The notes below the pieces were generated by a model, which had not been told where the DNA came from, searched no databases, and saw nothing but the letters and a program-made list of their open reading frames with translations. This document shows positions 12,410-25,000 of a stretch of DNA of 64,000 nt, piece after piece. The stretch lies in NCBI GenBank assembly GCA_033065855.1, contig JAVXUO010001465.1:1-64000 (forward strand). Direction: 5' to 3'. This stretch comes from Escallonia rubra (taxonomy: Eukaryota > Streptophyta > Magnoliopsida > Escalloniales > Escalloniaceae). The number at the start of each line of letters is the position of its first letter. Position 1 is the first letter of the stretch. The position numbers and the translations under genes were made by a program.

Positions 12410-13985
12410 TATTTGAAATTTAAAAAAAAAATTTGTATTTTTGTATTTTATTTTAAGCTTATTTTATGGGATAATTAACTAGCTAAAGAAAATAGCTAGA
12501 AACAAGATAAAAACAAATGACTACAAACTAAAACAGATAAAGATTAAAAAAAACAGCCAATAAAACAACACTAATAAGCAGCCCACCACTAGCCAGCCTC
12601 AAACATGTGGCCCCTTCGTTGTAACGTGGCATCAAGCCCCATGCATCCACGCTGGCACCGGAAAATCCACCTTCTCCGGCCATCACACGGCTGTCAATCC
12701 CCAGAGAGCACTCGAGCAAACCATCGTCAAAAGCTTCAAACAAACAACCAATTGTCCACCTTCCGAAGAATCATCGACTGTCCACCAAGCCAATAGAATT
12801 ATTGGCCGAAACCACCAGAATCGCCAGATCTTACCAACAATAAGTCGAGACCCCTCACAGTCTTCAATCAGAGACATCCCTGGACCAACATCATTTGAGG
12901 ACCCTCGGAATCACCGACAACCATGGTCCCGTGTAGGGCTGTATACGAATTCGAGCCGAACAGCGGTATGTTCGAACTCGTTTGTTTAGTTTTAGGTCGT
13001 GTTCGTGTTCATTTAATCTTCAATTTTTTGTTTGAAATCGTTCACGGTTCGTTTAACAAAGTTCGTGTTCGGCTCGAATTCGTCTGTTTATTTGTACGGA
13101 CCGAACTCGAACTTAAAAACTCGTGTTCTCGTTCAGAATAATTACTCCAAATCAGAACTACAATTTACTTGGTCCAATTGTCTAAGTGGTTTTAGGGCTT
13201 TTAAGTTTAAAATAATTTATATTATAATTAAGTTATACGACTTTTAAGTTTTAAACATATAATATTATTAAGTTATTATCCAGACGAGCTGTTCACGAAC
13301 ACATTCGTGAACACTTTGATATGTTCATGCTCGGCTCGTTTAATAAACAAGCTCTAATATTTTGTTCATGTTCGGTTCGTATATTATACAAACGAACATG
13401 AACGAGTTCTTTGGAGAAAGGACCACGAGCAGTTCATAAACAACTTTGTTCATTTACAGCCCTAGTCCCGTGGAAACACCATCTAGCTAGACCCGATAGC
13501 TACCAAACAACAATCACACCCCGCAGACCTTTCAAGGGCAAGGGAGGAGGGGGAATCGACTAGGGGGGAGGGGGAAATAAAACCCTAGAAGAAGAAAACC
13601 TAACCCTAGACTAACTATCTCAACTCCAACATGCGGTAGCGTGACAAACCCAAACAACGACAAAATTATCCGACAGCCGACGCCCATCACAACCCAATCG
13701 CGAAGCATCCCAGGAGCTAACCCCGGTCTACACCTCCAACCAACAACGCGGGAAACCATGGATATCAACCCGAGCTATCGCGACCGTTATAGCAGCGATG
13801 GCTGTCCATCCCACCAAAATTCAGCACAAACATCCTTAGCTAGACACCAGCCTAAGTGACCACATCACCAGACGCCGGAAAATCCGATGGTGGTGACGAA
13901 ATGGTAATAAGGAAAGAGAAAGGTGCACGATGGAGACAATCGCCATTTTCGCCTCTCACAGAGGCTCTCACCAATTTTCCAGGTT
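12410..13985 (-). mobile_element. Reverse-strand retroposon-like segment (possible LINE 5' region), split by a hAT MITE
   Basis: Read on the minus strand, it starts near 13985 with GAGAGCCTCTGTGAGAGGCG, resembling plant LINE 5' leaders as I remember them. It continues GC-rich with open but undistinguished frames and ends near an A/T homopolymer patch at 12418-12432. The hAT MITE at 12934-13464 interrupts it. No reverse transcriptase or endonuclease motif is visible, so a captured host leader is an alternative. Confidence 0.3.
12934..13464. mobile_element. hAT-type MITE with perfect 8-bp target duplication
   Basis: It begins TAGGGCTGTATACGAA and ends TTCATTTACAGCCCTA, so the ends are inverted over TAGGGCTGTA. 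GTCCCGTG occurs at 12926-12933 and again at 13465-13472, the 8-bp duplication expected of hAT. The 531-bp interior is AT-rich, with repeated GTTCG/CGAAC motifs that probably act as subterminal transposase sites. No coding capacity. Confidence 0.93.
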
Positions 13986-14507
13986 GACTAGGCCTTATAT
14001 CAAAGGCCCATAATGTTATCGGCTTCGTAAGGAATTTTTTAACATTGAAATAAGATATTATTTTGCAAGTCCGAAACTAATAATGACAGAGCCACATCTT
14101 TTTTCTTTTAATTATCAACAAAGAGCAAGATGGCAAAATGATTTATATTGAATCCAATTGTATGTCTCAAAGCAATTATTGATTATGCTAGTATTTTACA
14201 TTTTCCTTTGGCTCTTATTTGCAAGTTGTTCAATATCTTTCTAAAAAATGCTATTTTAACCCTTTTGTTTCGTATGGTTTTCTTTGCCATTCTGTTGCTA
14301 GAAATATATTTTCCCTACAATCGTTGAGATTTTATGAAACAACAGAGAAAAAATAATCGCTTCCTATTTGCACATTAATTACTCATCAGTGGGCCGAGCA
14401 TACTACGGGGTTTATTCTAGTATTTTTGTTACTGATCATTAAGAACATATATCTCGGTACTTATACTGTCTGTATAGCCCAGGTGAACGGTTCATCAACA
14501 TACTTAT
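13986..14507. other. Intergenic DNA, no gene recognised
   Basis: AT-rich sequence with nothing recognisable between the retroposon-like segment and the Mutator-like element. Confidence 0.4.
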
Positions 14508-14516
14508 TTGTTTATA

Positions 14517-14566
14517 GGGGAAACTAGCTAATGACCCCATGTACTATAGGCGGTGTGCGATTCCCC

Positions 14567-14597
<31 letters not shown>

Positions 14598-15816
14598 ACA
14601 CACACTTACGAAAATTGGGCACGTTAGACAGAAAACATCAGTTTTAACACTGCGTGGTCAACAAACGCGTTGATTAACCTTTAAAAAAATAAAAAGACAT
14701 TTTTGCCCTTCTTCTTCTTCTTCTTCACTCCCTCCATCAGACCCCCAACACCGCCCTGCCCACCCCCTTCCTTCCAAATCCGCCGCACACACTTCCCCCT
14801 CTCAGCCCAGCCCCCCACCCCCTCATCTCCCCCCTTATTCAAACTCTGCACGCACTCCCCCGTCAAGCATTCTCTTCCCCTTTTGCCATTTCTTCCTCTC
14901 TCTCGTTGGTCAGACCTGCACAGACCAAGAAGCTTACCATCGCCGGCCACCACTATCGTCGACCAGCCTCTACACCGACCACTTCCATTTACCGCCTTCG
15001 TCACCGCCCGTCCTCCGTCATCACTACCATGTGGAATCCCTAATCGAGGGAGACCTTTCGCCGCCCTAAATTTGACCTTCAACCCGTCGCCGCCCAATCG
15101 CCGGCGACTCTCTCTGTCATCATCACCCGCACCATTAATAACCAGCCAATGTTTGATCTGTTTCTCAAAGATTTCTCCCTAAGACTACCCTTCCAAGGCC
15201 CTGCCAAGAGCCGAGAACCACCACGGCCTTTGTCGTCGGCCGGCCTCCATCATTGTTGTGGCCTCCATCTCTTGCCGGACTTCATCGCCGGCAACCCACC
15301 ACTCTACCAACACAAACAATAGCCATCATACGGAGACCTAGCTCAATCCCCAGCCTCCGTCACGGCCATTCTCCATCGCCGATGGGTTTGTGGATTTCAG
15401 AAAGGGCGTTATGATGGCTATGTGAGATATGGTGGTTGGTTTTTGGGGGAGTTTGTGGGTATGGGTGTGTTGGGCATGTTTGTGTGTATGTGCAGTGGGG
15501 TGGGGGGTTGAGGGGGGAACCCTTGTACGTGGTGCGGGGGGGTGTGTGTGTGTGTGGTGGTGGGTGGTCGGCAGGCAAGGTGGGAGATATGGGTGGAAGA
15601 AGTGAGAAAGGAGAGATAAATGAGTTTAAACAATGGCATCTAGCTAAAATATGGTAAGGACATAAGGGCATTTTTGTCATTTCATGCAATTCATAACAGA
15701 TCCGTCTAACATGCCCAATTTCCGTAAGTGTGGGGAGGTTTAGTGCTTAAGTTTGGAGTAGAGGGGGGGAAATCGCACACCGCCTATAGTACAGGGGGTC
15801 ATTAGCTAGTTTCCCC
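14517..15816. mobile_element. Mutator-like non-autonomous element with GC-rich interior
   Basis: TTGTTTATA at 14508-14516 and 15817-15825 is a perfect 9-bp duplication, the Mutator hallmark. The ends are long inverted repeats: GGGGAAACTAGCTAATGACC at the left, with its reverse complement at the right, matching on past GGCGGTGTGCGATT. Behind them lie a C-run (about 14563-14583), a CA microsatellite, and paired GGGCACGTTAGAC / GTCTAACATGCCC. The interior (14700-15650) is C-rich on one side and G-rich on the other, with uninterrupted but low-complexity Pro/Ser/Arg frames. It may hold a captured host leader (Pack-MULE-like), but no gene is recognisable. Confidence 0.9.
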
Positions 15817-16029
15817 TTGTTTATAAACATCTCAGTCCATTTACAACCCTGCCAATAAGTTTCTGATCAAGCAATTACACCAATCAGCATTCTGGCCCAT
15901 AAAATTCCCTGTACAACTCTGGAAATTGTTCCGCGTAGAGCGCGGATAAGGGCGTTCGAAACAGAAGTTACGTGCATAAAGACCATAAATACTAGAATAG
16001 TTTACATGGGATCTTGCGCCAATCTTTTG

Positions 16030-19000
16030 TCATCTGATTGCTCCAAGCAAATTGGCACCATTCAGTTTTGCACCATCTAATTGCTGCAAGCAAGGTAGAC
16101 TAAATCAATCATCTCGTATAGAAGAATATAGAACAAAATCCCAGAACCACAAGTATATTATTTTTAACAAGTCAACGCATGACTCCAGCCACCTTATACA
16201 TTCCTGAAAATAGGAATCGACAAAATCCAAAGTTTCCAAACCCGCCCCATTTGCCACCAAAGCGAATTGTGTGTTAGTTAAGATAATAGGTGAAGCCAGA
16301 AATAGCGATAGCTCCTTTTAGAGGCACCTCATCAGATCGTGTATGCCAGTTTATATAGCATTTAGAAATTTTACACTGAACATACAGATTACTTTAAAAG
16401 GTTCCAAATATTATTTGAGGCGGGGTCTTCATTCTAACTTTAACTGATTGTAGGATTAGACATGGAATAAAACTAATTTGACATCCCCATCTTCTTCAAG
16501 TTGGTGCATTCAAGCATCCATTACTCAACTTGCACAGAACGTGGTGAGATGCAAACATAAAGATATACTCAAATCCTTTCATGGACTGTGAATGTACGGT
16601 AAAAGACAGAAAGGGTAAACAAAAACTAAGCTAGCTGAACAAGGTACATAGAAGGCCAAAAATTCAACTGAAGACAACCATGACTACATAGTGAGATGTC
16701 CCGATCATGCCATTACCCATCCGGGTCATAACCAATACTCCTCGCTACTCTCTGTAACCCTTTTAGACTAAACTCAAAAGCAACCTCGAGAAAAGCTTCT
16801 AACCAGTTCTAGAAAGCTGCCTGTGGACACAACATTCCTGGACCCACTTTATAGCGTTTAGAATGTAAATAGGATGTCCTTTTCTTGTAGTATGCATAAT
16901 AAGGCAATTCGATTGGCCAGTGCAAGACCGTCGTCTGGGTGTACTTAGGCACAAGGGACAATACATAGACAACTGGTCAGGACATTGGACTTAAGATGGC
17001 TCCCCAATGTATTCTTGGTTGCTAAGGAAGAGATAAACGTTGAGTTGTTGACTTACACAGAATATATTCCATATTTCAAAATATTGTGAGATTTCTATGA
17101 CCGTCATACCCAGCAAAGAGTGTTATTGTACCCTTTGTGGCAATGACACAAAGTGCTTCTGTTGACACAGGCAGTATTCCCCCACTTCTTTTCCATTTTT
17201 AGCTTTATGTGAGCCCACCGCTGGCTGTTGCGAATGTAGCACACTAAAACCATTAAAGTCAGTAGATTTGCTGAACATAATATTTGGGGTTATTGGAGGC
17301 TGGATCTTGTACGTCCGTTCTCCATCCAACCATATAATGCCAGTGGTGCCATACTGTCAGCTCTACCCCAGAAATATCTGCAGCAACACTACCACTTGAA
17401 TCGCTCATTTACAATTGTACATATTTCCTTCCACTTCGATCATCTTGCACACATTCATGTCAAGGAGCTTGGATTCGTCGTTGGACGACACGGAGCTCAT
17501 GTTGCTCGGAGGCTATGAAGCACGGACACAGGTGCGGATGGGGATACGACACGGGTGAGAATACGCGGATACAAAATTTTTGAAAATTTTAGGATACAGG
17601 TGCGGCAGGGGATACTGCAAACTTTCTATATATTTTTTTAACTATGTATACTTAGTATTGAATTTTAAAAAAAATCACAACTAATTTTTATCAAAGATTT
17701 TACAGAAAACAATAACTAAGACAAAACACATAAGTACAATTTTGCCATAATAAGTAGCAAGCCAGCGCTTAAGAGAAACACAAACCGATGGAGTCAAATG
17801 CAGCCTCAAAATTCAATCATGACGAAGTCACTATCCCTGTATATTACTCTAAATCTCTCGTGTGTGAAAGCTTTGCAAGTAGAGTGAGAGATATTGGAAG
17901 ATGAATCAACAAACACAGCTGTGTGTTCAAGGGCGACGAAAATTAAATGTTGTAGCGGCACACAGGAGCCAAAGAGTCAAGGTTGGGATTGGAGAGAGAG
18001 AGACGGTAATGCTGTAGCGACATACAGGAGCCAAAGAGCCAAGGTTGGGACTGTACAGAGAGAGAGAGAAGCATGGGGCTCTTTGCGCCCGCACTTGACC
18101 TTGACAACTTGCATCTATCGCCGCTTCTCTCTCTCTCAGTCTCTCCCCTCTATACAGATCTGCCGGAGGTGAGGGCCCGTCATCACGGGTGGTCGGCAGG
18201 GTTGCGGTGGTCGCTGGTGGTCACCTCTCTCTCTCTCTCTCTCTGCCCGTTAATTAAGTAGTGTAAGTTTTTTTATTTATGTTTTGACCCCCCGAAATTT
18301 CTGTTCTATGTTTCCACCCCCAAAAGTTCTTTTGAAAATTTTGTTTTCCAGCCCATACGTAACCGATACGCACCCGACCCGTGTTCGATCCGCACACGAT
18401 ATTTAGGAAGTAAAAGAAATCAAACTAAATTTCGGACACGCACCCACCCCGCACCCACACCCGACGCGCAACCGACCCCATCCGTGCTTCAAAGCTCGGA
18501 GGGGAGTAGAAGAATAGGAATCGAGCATAGGTGGTAAGTGCTCTAGGCCGTAGGAACATGATTTAGTCTCAAGATGCATATTAGGATTGTCCCATGTTTT
18601 GGATAATAGTCCGTCAGTTGACATTATCTGACCAGGATAACTCGTTATGATTAAATTCTTCGTACAGGTCTAATTTCTCATCCTTATTCAAAGGCAATTA
18701 TGCTCAAAGCATATGGATAATGGAGGATCCAGATCCCCTGCTGTAACCCATGGTTACAGCAGGGGTGCTGTACCCATTTCTGTGAGAGAGGGGGAAGAGA
18801 GAGAGTAACCATGGTTACAGCCCCCTCTCTCTCTCCCCCCTCTCTCACAGAAATGGGTACAGCACCCTGCTGTAACCATGGGTTACAGCAGGGAATCCCA
18901 ATCCAAATCTACATTTCTGCAGACTGGCTTTTCCAAACAGAAGTGATACTTATGTTTCATGAGATGACTTTTACGACAAACGAAGATATCTTTGCAAAAC

Positions 19001-22000
19001 AGCTACTTCAAAGTCAAACCACTGCATGAATTATTGGTAACCAACGAGTCTCCTCAAAACTACTTAAGCCTGCTGAATAGACGCTTTACTAGACACCCAG
19101 CCTTTAGCTTTGCAGTTTAGCTTTTTCGTTATTATGTGTTTTATTGGGAGACCTATCATGTGGTTGGCAAGTTGGTAATGGTAAAGTTAAAACACATCAA
19201 AAAGTTCATGCCGTCAATGTTTTCTTCGATACTTACAGCATCACGGAGATTCACGTGTCGTAGATAAGCTCGTTGAAGGTTTGCACCCTTCAAGTTGGCA
19301 TTATTCAACTTTGCACCCTGAAAACAAAAGGAAAGTTTAACAGATAAACTTGAACAAGTTAATAATAAAAACTTCGGTTCATACGCACCAACCCACCCCC
19401 CACCCCCTCAAACAAAGAAAGCACCCAGACTCCTTAACCACAACCGCAAAACCTGATAAAAAAAACAAGCTTGTCTATTTTAGTGTTGGATACAACTGTA
19501 ATTACAATACTAGAAAGATACCCCCTAAAAGAAAGCCTGCGATATTAGATACGTACTTTGGACCCACAAGTAAGGACCTGTACAACATCAGTACAAGCAC
19601 ATAAAGCACTTATAAGTTATTCCTGCACCATTGGCTCCCAGAGAGGGAGGTGGTTGGGGGGGTTATAACGATGAAGTTATTTCCACTAACAAGTTGGTGG
19701 AAAAAACTAAACTAAACATAAGCAGAAGTGTCAACAGGTATAAATCGTAGTGGTAACATATTCAGCAAAGAGTGACGGTTCACTAAAAGCATAGTTATCA
19801 GAACTGAACCGGGCACTGAACCGCTAGGGGGTCCAGTTCAGGGTTTATCGGTTCAACTGGTGGTTCAACCGTTTTTAATAGTAAAATATACCTATATATC
19901 TTTTCTTAATTAAACGGGATCAACTATTACACAATTTATAAACAAGTTGTTTGGTTCAGTGATTGCACACGAGAATTTCCACACAGCAGCTCGTGTTTTT
20001 TTACAAGATGGGCTTCTTGAGCCGGTTCACCCACCTGGTTCACGGCCGATTCAAGGCTGGTTCATCCTGTTCACAACGGGGCTAATTGCATTTCCAATTC
20101 AGTTACACAACCGAACCAGTGCAAAGGTTGGTTAACGGTCAAACCAGTTCAACCGGCTGGTCCACTTCGGTTTTGATAACTATGACCAGAAGACAAAAGG
20201 GCGAACAACCAATCGAAGCGATGTCAATACAAACATATGGCTACCCAAACATGAAAAGACAAAGTATGGGAACTGGCTAAGCTTCTTCCAAGGCTGTGTT
20301 TTGAGTTCATTAACATACAGTACTGACAAAATATTAAATAGGTCTCCCTTTGGTCCTCTGAAAACATAACTCAAAACATATGGGGATACGCAATATAACT
20401 AACAAGAATGGCAGAGTTCCCACCTTAAGATTGGCTCCTTCCAGATTAGCTCCCTCCAAATTGGCATTAGTCAGATCCGCAGTCTGAAAATTTGGGGAAA
20501 CAAGACCAAGCAATCTTAAAGTCTCCAAGCATACAACAAATAATTAAGCACAGGAATAGGTACTGCCGTTGACAAGACTCAGGTAATTTAATCATTTCTT
20601 CTTCTCCCCTCTTATGTGCATATTGGGTTGGGGGTCTGGTGAAACAAGATTCCAAACTAGCAAACCCTCCCATGCAGATAGGTGGGCTAGGCATCGACAA
20701 GTATCGGGCTTCAAACAGTTTTGACTTCTGCCCAATAACTAAGCTGGTGGATTATAGAGATAACATAACGGCCTATAATGAGGACCAAGCCCAAGCATTA
20801 TTTACATGATTTTTTAACAGATTGGCACAGAAGAGACTGTCCTGTTGTTGTATAAGACTTAACATATTAGCAGAGCAACACCTTAACCCAACCACCAAGG
20901 AGGAAAAGCACACCCAACAAATAATAAAGAGGGGGGGGGGGGGGGGTTGGGGGGGCATGGTTCAAAGCATCGGCCATAGCGGAGAAAAATGAACGCAGTG
21001 GTTCGGTTTCGACCCTTGATGAACTGAAACCGATTCCCAAGGCAAATAAATCTGCAACCACACGTATCACCAGAGATTCTCCGAGATAAAGTTAATATCG
21101 CTGAAATATGATCTTAACGCCGAGAAAGCATGGTATAGTGGCCGTTAAGCTCGTTATAATCCGTAACAGAAGAACCTTGAAATCAATCGTGCTACCAAAA
21201 GATGGGCACGGGAAGAACAGTATATGATTAGAAGAAGACCAGTAAATGATGTCGGCGACGAAGAACAACAACAACACGTAAGCCGACAAGTTCAAGCCTT
21301 AGATCGCGTGTTCTTCTGGAAAGTTTGTGCTTTGGTAGGTCGGTGGCTATTTCTGTTTGATCCCGGTCACCAGTTGAATTTCTTTTTCTACAGACGGATT
21401 CCAACTGTTGAGATCAGAAGGAACTCCAGCTGTCAAATTGTTTGGCGGTTCATCAAAGTAAAAAAGTAGGCTTTCTTACTTCTTGGTAATAGCTCGACTT
21501 TATTCAAATTTTTTGTTCCTAAATGTACCCAAAGAAATGTTCCTCCTAATTTCTATCTTAAAAAAGGAAAATGGTCAAGGATTTCGTTGGTTCTTTAGTA
21601 AATATTTTAGTGGTGGACCACGCTTGCCATGTAGACGAGTGCTTCTTAATTAGATGATCACACCAATAGTTTAGTTTCAAGTTAAATTATAGCGTATCAT
21701 TGGGTATATTCGCTGCAAAAATGTAGTAATTGAATAAACAAGTTTGCCAGATATGTGTATCCTACTTAAGGGAATGTCATGCTAATACAAAACTAGCGAG
21801 CGTGCATTTGAACCCAGGAGGGAGGAGGTGATGGGGGGCCAAAAAAACAGGGAAAAAGAAGATTAAAAACGTTTTTATGAATCTCTTTTCAAAGAAAAAA
21901 CAATAGGTGTAACAATCACATTATTTTAGCCTCAAAAAAGATAAACCTGTAGGTGTGCAGCACTCAAATCTGCCCCGCAGAAGCTACAGCCTATCAAGCA

Positions 22001-25000
22001 AGCATCTGTAGTATGACATCATAAATTGCAAATGCAAGCTTCAGCAAAGATATCAAATAAGAACCAGCAGTCAATTTTGTTAAAGAAATGGCAAAGTCAA
22101 ATCTGCAAGAAGACTTGAGGTAACTGCAAAAATACAAATGAAGTTTGTGACATTAACTTATTTAAGTAGCTTTATCCATTACATGATATGCATCCGTCTC
22201 ACGTTGAGTTTGTGTTTCTATATGCCATCATAGCGGACTCGGAAATCTACGCTACCTCCACAGCCAATAAAACAACGAATAGTGCAAGACATAAAAAGAA
22301 AAAGAGAACCGGTGGGGAAGGGGTTGGGCCTGGGGTAAGATGTCACTTCATCATGTGCTTGTCCTGGGTTTGCAAAAAAATTTGCCCCAAGTTTAGCATG
22401 TCTGCTTGGGTTCGCTTCTTGATTATATTGGTGACAACTGACAAAATTCATAAAAAAATTCCGTGATGATCTAACACATGAAAAGCAGGGCAAGAAATAC
22501 ATTTGACTTTTATTATGTTGTAAGCGCTACCATTGACGTCTAAGCAGGCTAGCCATTATGCAAATGTCCCCAATTGCCTAGTTTAGTAAAAAGGTCACAT
22601 TACCATATGCCGGAGTGTGCTCAACCACTTAAAATCTAGCAAATTCAATAAACTGAGCATCATAGCACCAAAACCAACTGAGAAGATCCATTAAGATTTA
22701 GCCACCTAGGTTTCAGGGATGAAGGCTCTTTTGAACAAAAAAGGGTCCAACCTACTATTCAAGCTGACTATTTTTGTCCTCTTTTCCATTTTGTTTCTTT
22801 TTTCAGGGCAATTGCTCATCATTCTATGCACAAAATTTTGTGGTTGGAAATTGAGCATTTAGAACTGCTAAACAAAAATGTAGAGAGATTAGTTGATATA
22901 TGCAAGTTGAAGGGCAATTACCTTGTAAGTTTGCACTTTGAAGATTAGCTCCAGCTAAAACAGCTCCACGAAGATTTGCCCCAGTGAACTCACATCTTCC
23001 CTAGGCAAGATAAAATCACTTCAGCCGGCACCCCACAAACAAGTTCATATTAACTTTGAACGATTAAAAAGATAGTTCCAGTCAAAATAGTGTGGCTATA
23101 AGTTAAGTTGGTGGATAAAGTTCAGGGACTCTGGGATGATGGTATTTTTTGTGCCTGTTTACAAGAAGAATCAAATTGAATGACATCGTCAATCTTACTC
23201 GCGTAATGTTGCATTGTAAAAAATGGAACCCTCAGCATCCGCATCCTGCAACCAAAATTAAAGGTTTAATCATAAATTCAGTCATTAAACACGAATGAGT
23301 ACTCAAGAAGAAGTTAGATACAACTGCTACGACATCAAAGGAACCCCAAAACAAGCATTTGGCTTATTGGTTCGTCAACAACTAATCTACTCATAGTTTC
23401 GTATTGCAAATAAATAAATAGAAACTGTTACCATACAACTCCAAGGGAAAAGAAAACAAAAGACTACCCGGAATTTTGCACACTGAAGGTTAGCACGCGA
23501 GAAGAAGACATTTTTTAAGCTTGCATAGCTGAAGTCCACATATGACAAGTCCTGCAAATTCAATCATTATCATCAAAGGAAGTAATGCTTCAGCTAATTC
23601 TATATCATGTTTTCACTATCATCAAGCAGACAGCTCATCTTCATAATCAGAAAAAACGTGAAACATGTGCCACTCTAAAGCAGATCGTATGACAATTCCA
23701 ACTACCTGTAGAAAACAACCAGTAGGAAAATCTGAAAGAGTAACCCAAGAAAAGGTAACCTCTTAGGTGTGAAGTATCTTAGCTTATGGAACTTGCAGTA
23801 TTGGCGTGGTAACCTGACCATTTATACAGAACCCAGAACCTAGCTATAATTTAAGTGCAAATGATTAACAAAAAGAACCAGAAAGAGGAGTACCAATTTT
23901 GAAAGATCAAGACCAGAAATATTCACTCCTCTAAACCTGACTTTCTCAGACTGTATGCATTTGAGTACATCAGTACGCGTCAATTCAGTACTCAAATCCT
24001 CATCTTCCTTCCTCTTATTCAAAACAACAGTAACCCCATCTATCAGGCCCTGAAATTATAGACGTAAGATTTGGTTAGATGCAGATATACACTTTTAACT
24101 GAAAAACATCATACCTTCATTTGAAGCTGCACTACTCGAGGAAACCAAGAAACTGCGATAAAATTCTTCGTAATGATGTCCTGATTACATATAACCTTTA
24201 ACTATTAATCCTAGTGATTTATCTTATTTAATGTTTAATTAAGGCTCCAGCATATGTAATATCCCAGCAGTGAGCTTAACAAACTGGTAACTGAAGTTTG
24301 AAGAACATATCAAACTCCTATCCGAACTAAGATTAGAAGAGTTATATATGAGAGAGAGAGAGTGTGTGTGTGTGTCCACCTATCCAATATCATCCCTAGT
24401 AAGATTTCCATGCACATGATAGTTAACAAGGGATACAACACTCAAGTCACACCATGCTGACCAAAAAGAACGGTATAGGTCTTGAAATTTTCATTTGTGA
24501 TTTAAAGACACCTATAGCCACATAATATTGACTAACTCTTCGACGGACTTTTCATTTCGTCTCAACTGGGAACAAACTGTTAAATAAATGCTTCATAAGA
24601 GATACTGCAAAAGTAGCTCCCCAAGCAGTCAAATTCCATCAAAGCCAGCTTGACCTCAATTACGTCTTATGTCACTTGGGATCCAGCATAAACCCACTTA
24701 GCCCACTTAGATCAAGCTCAGCTGTAGAATCACACTACCACTGACTACTTGGTGAGCTCACTTAGATCAAGCTCATCTGTAGAATCATAAACCCACTTAG
24801 ATCAAGCTCATCTGTAGAATCACTACCACTGACTACTACGATCACCTCAAACCTAATTGAACCAGAAAGTCGCTCCAAATTCAGCCGAGTCATAAATCGC
24901 TTTATATCAGTTAAATCATAGCCACTACCAGCTAACTTGTTTGAATATGTTGGCTTTCCAGACCAGCATGGCTTCAACTCTACTTGATTAAGAAGATGAC

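Noticed and set aside
14703..15182. 159-residue Pro/Ser-rich plus-strand frame
   Set aside because: It lies inside the Mutator element, is low-complexity and mirrored by minus-strand frames; no domain is seen.
21092..21295. Membrane protein gene nested in FIP2 intron 8
   Set aside because: Hydrophobic but short, with no recognisable family, promoter or exon partners; kept only as a note.
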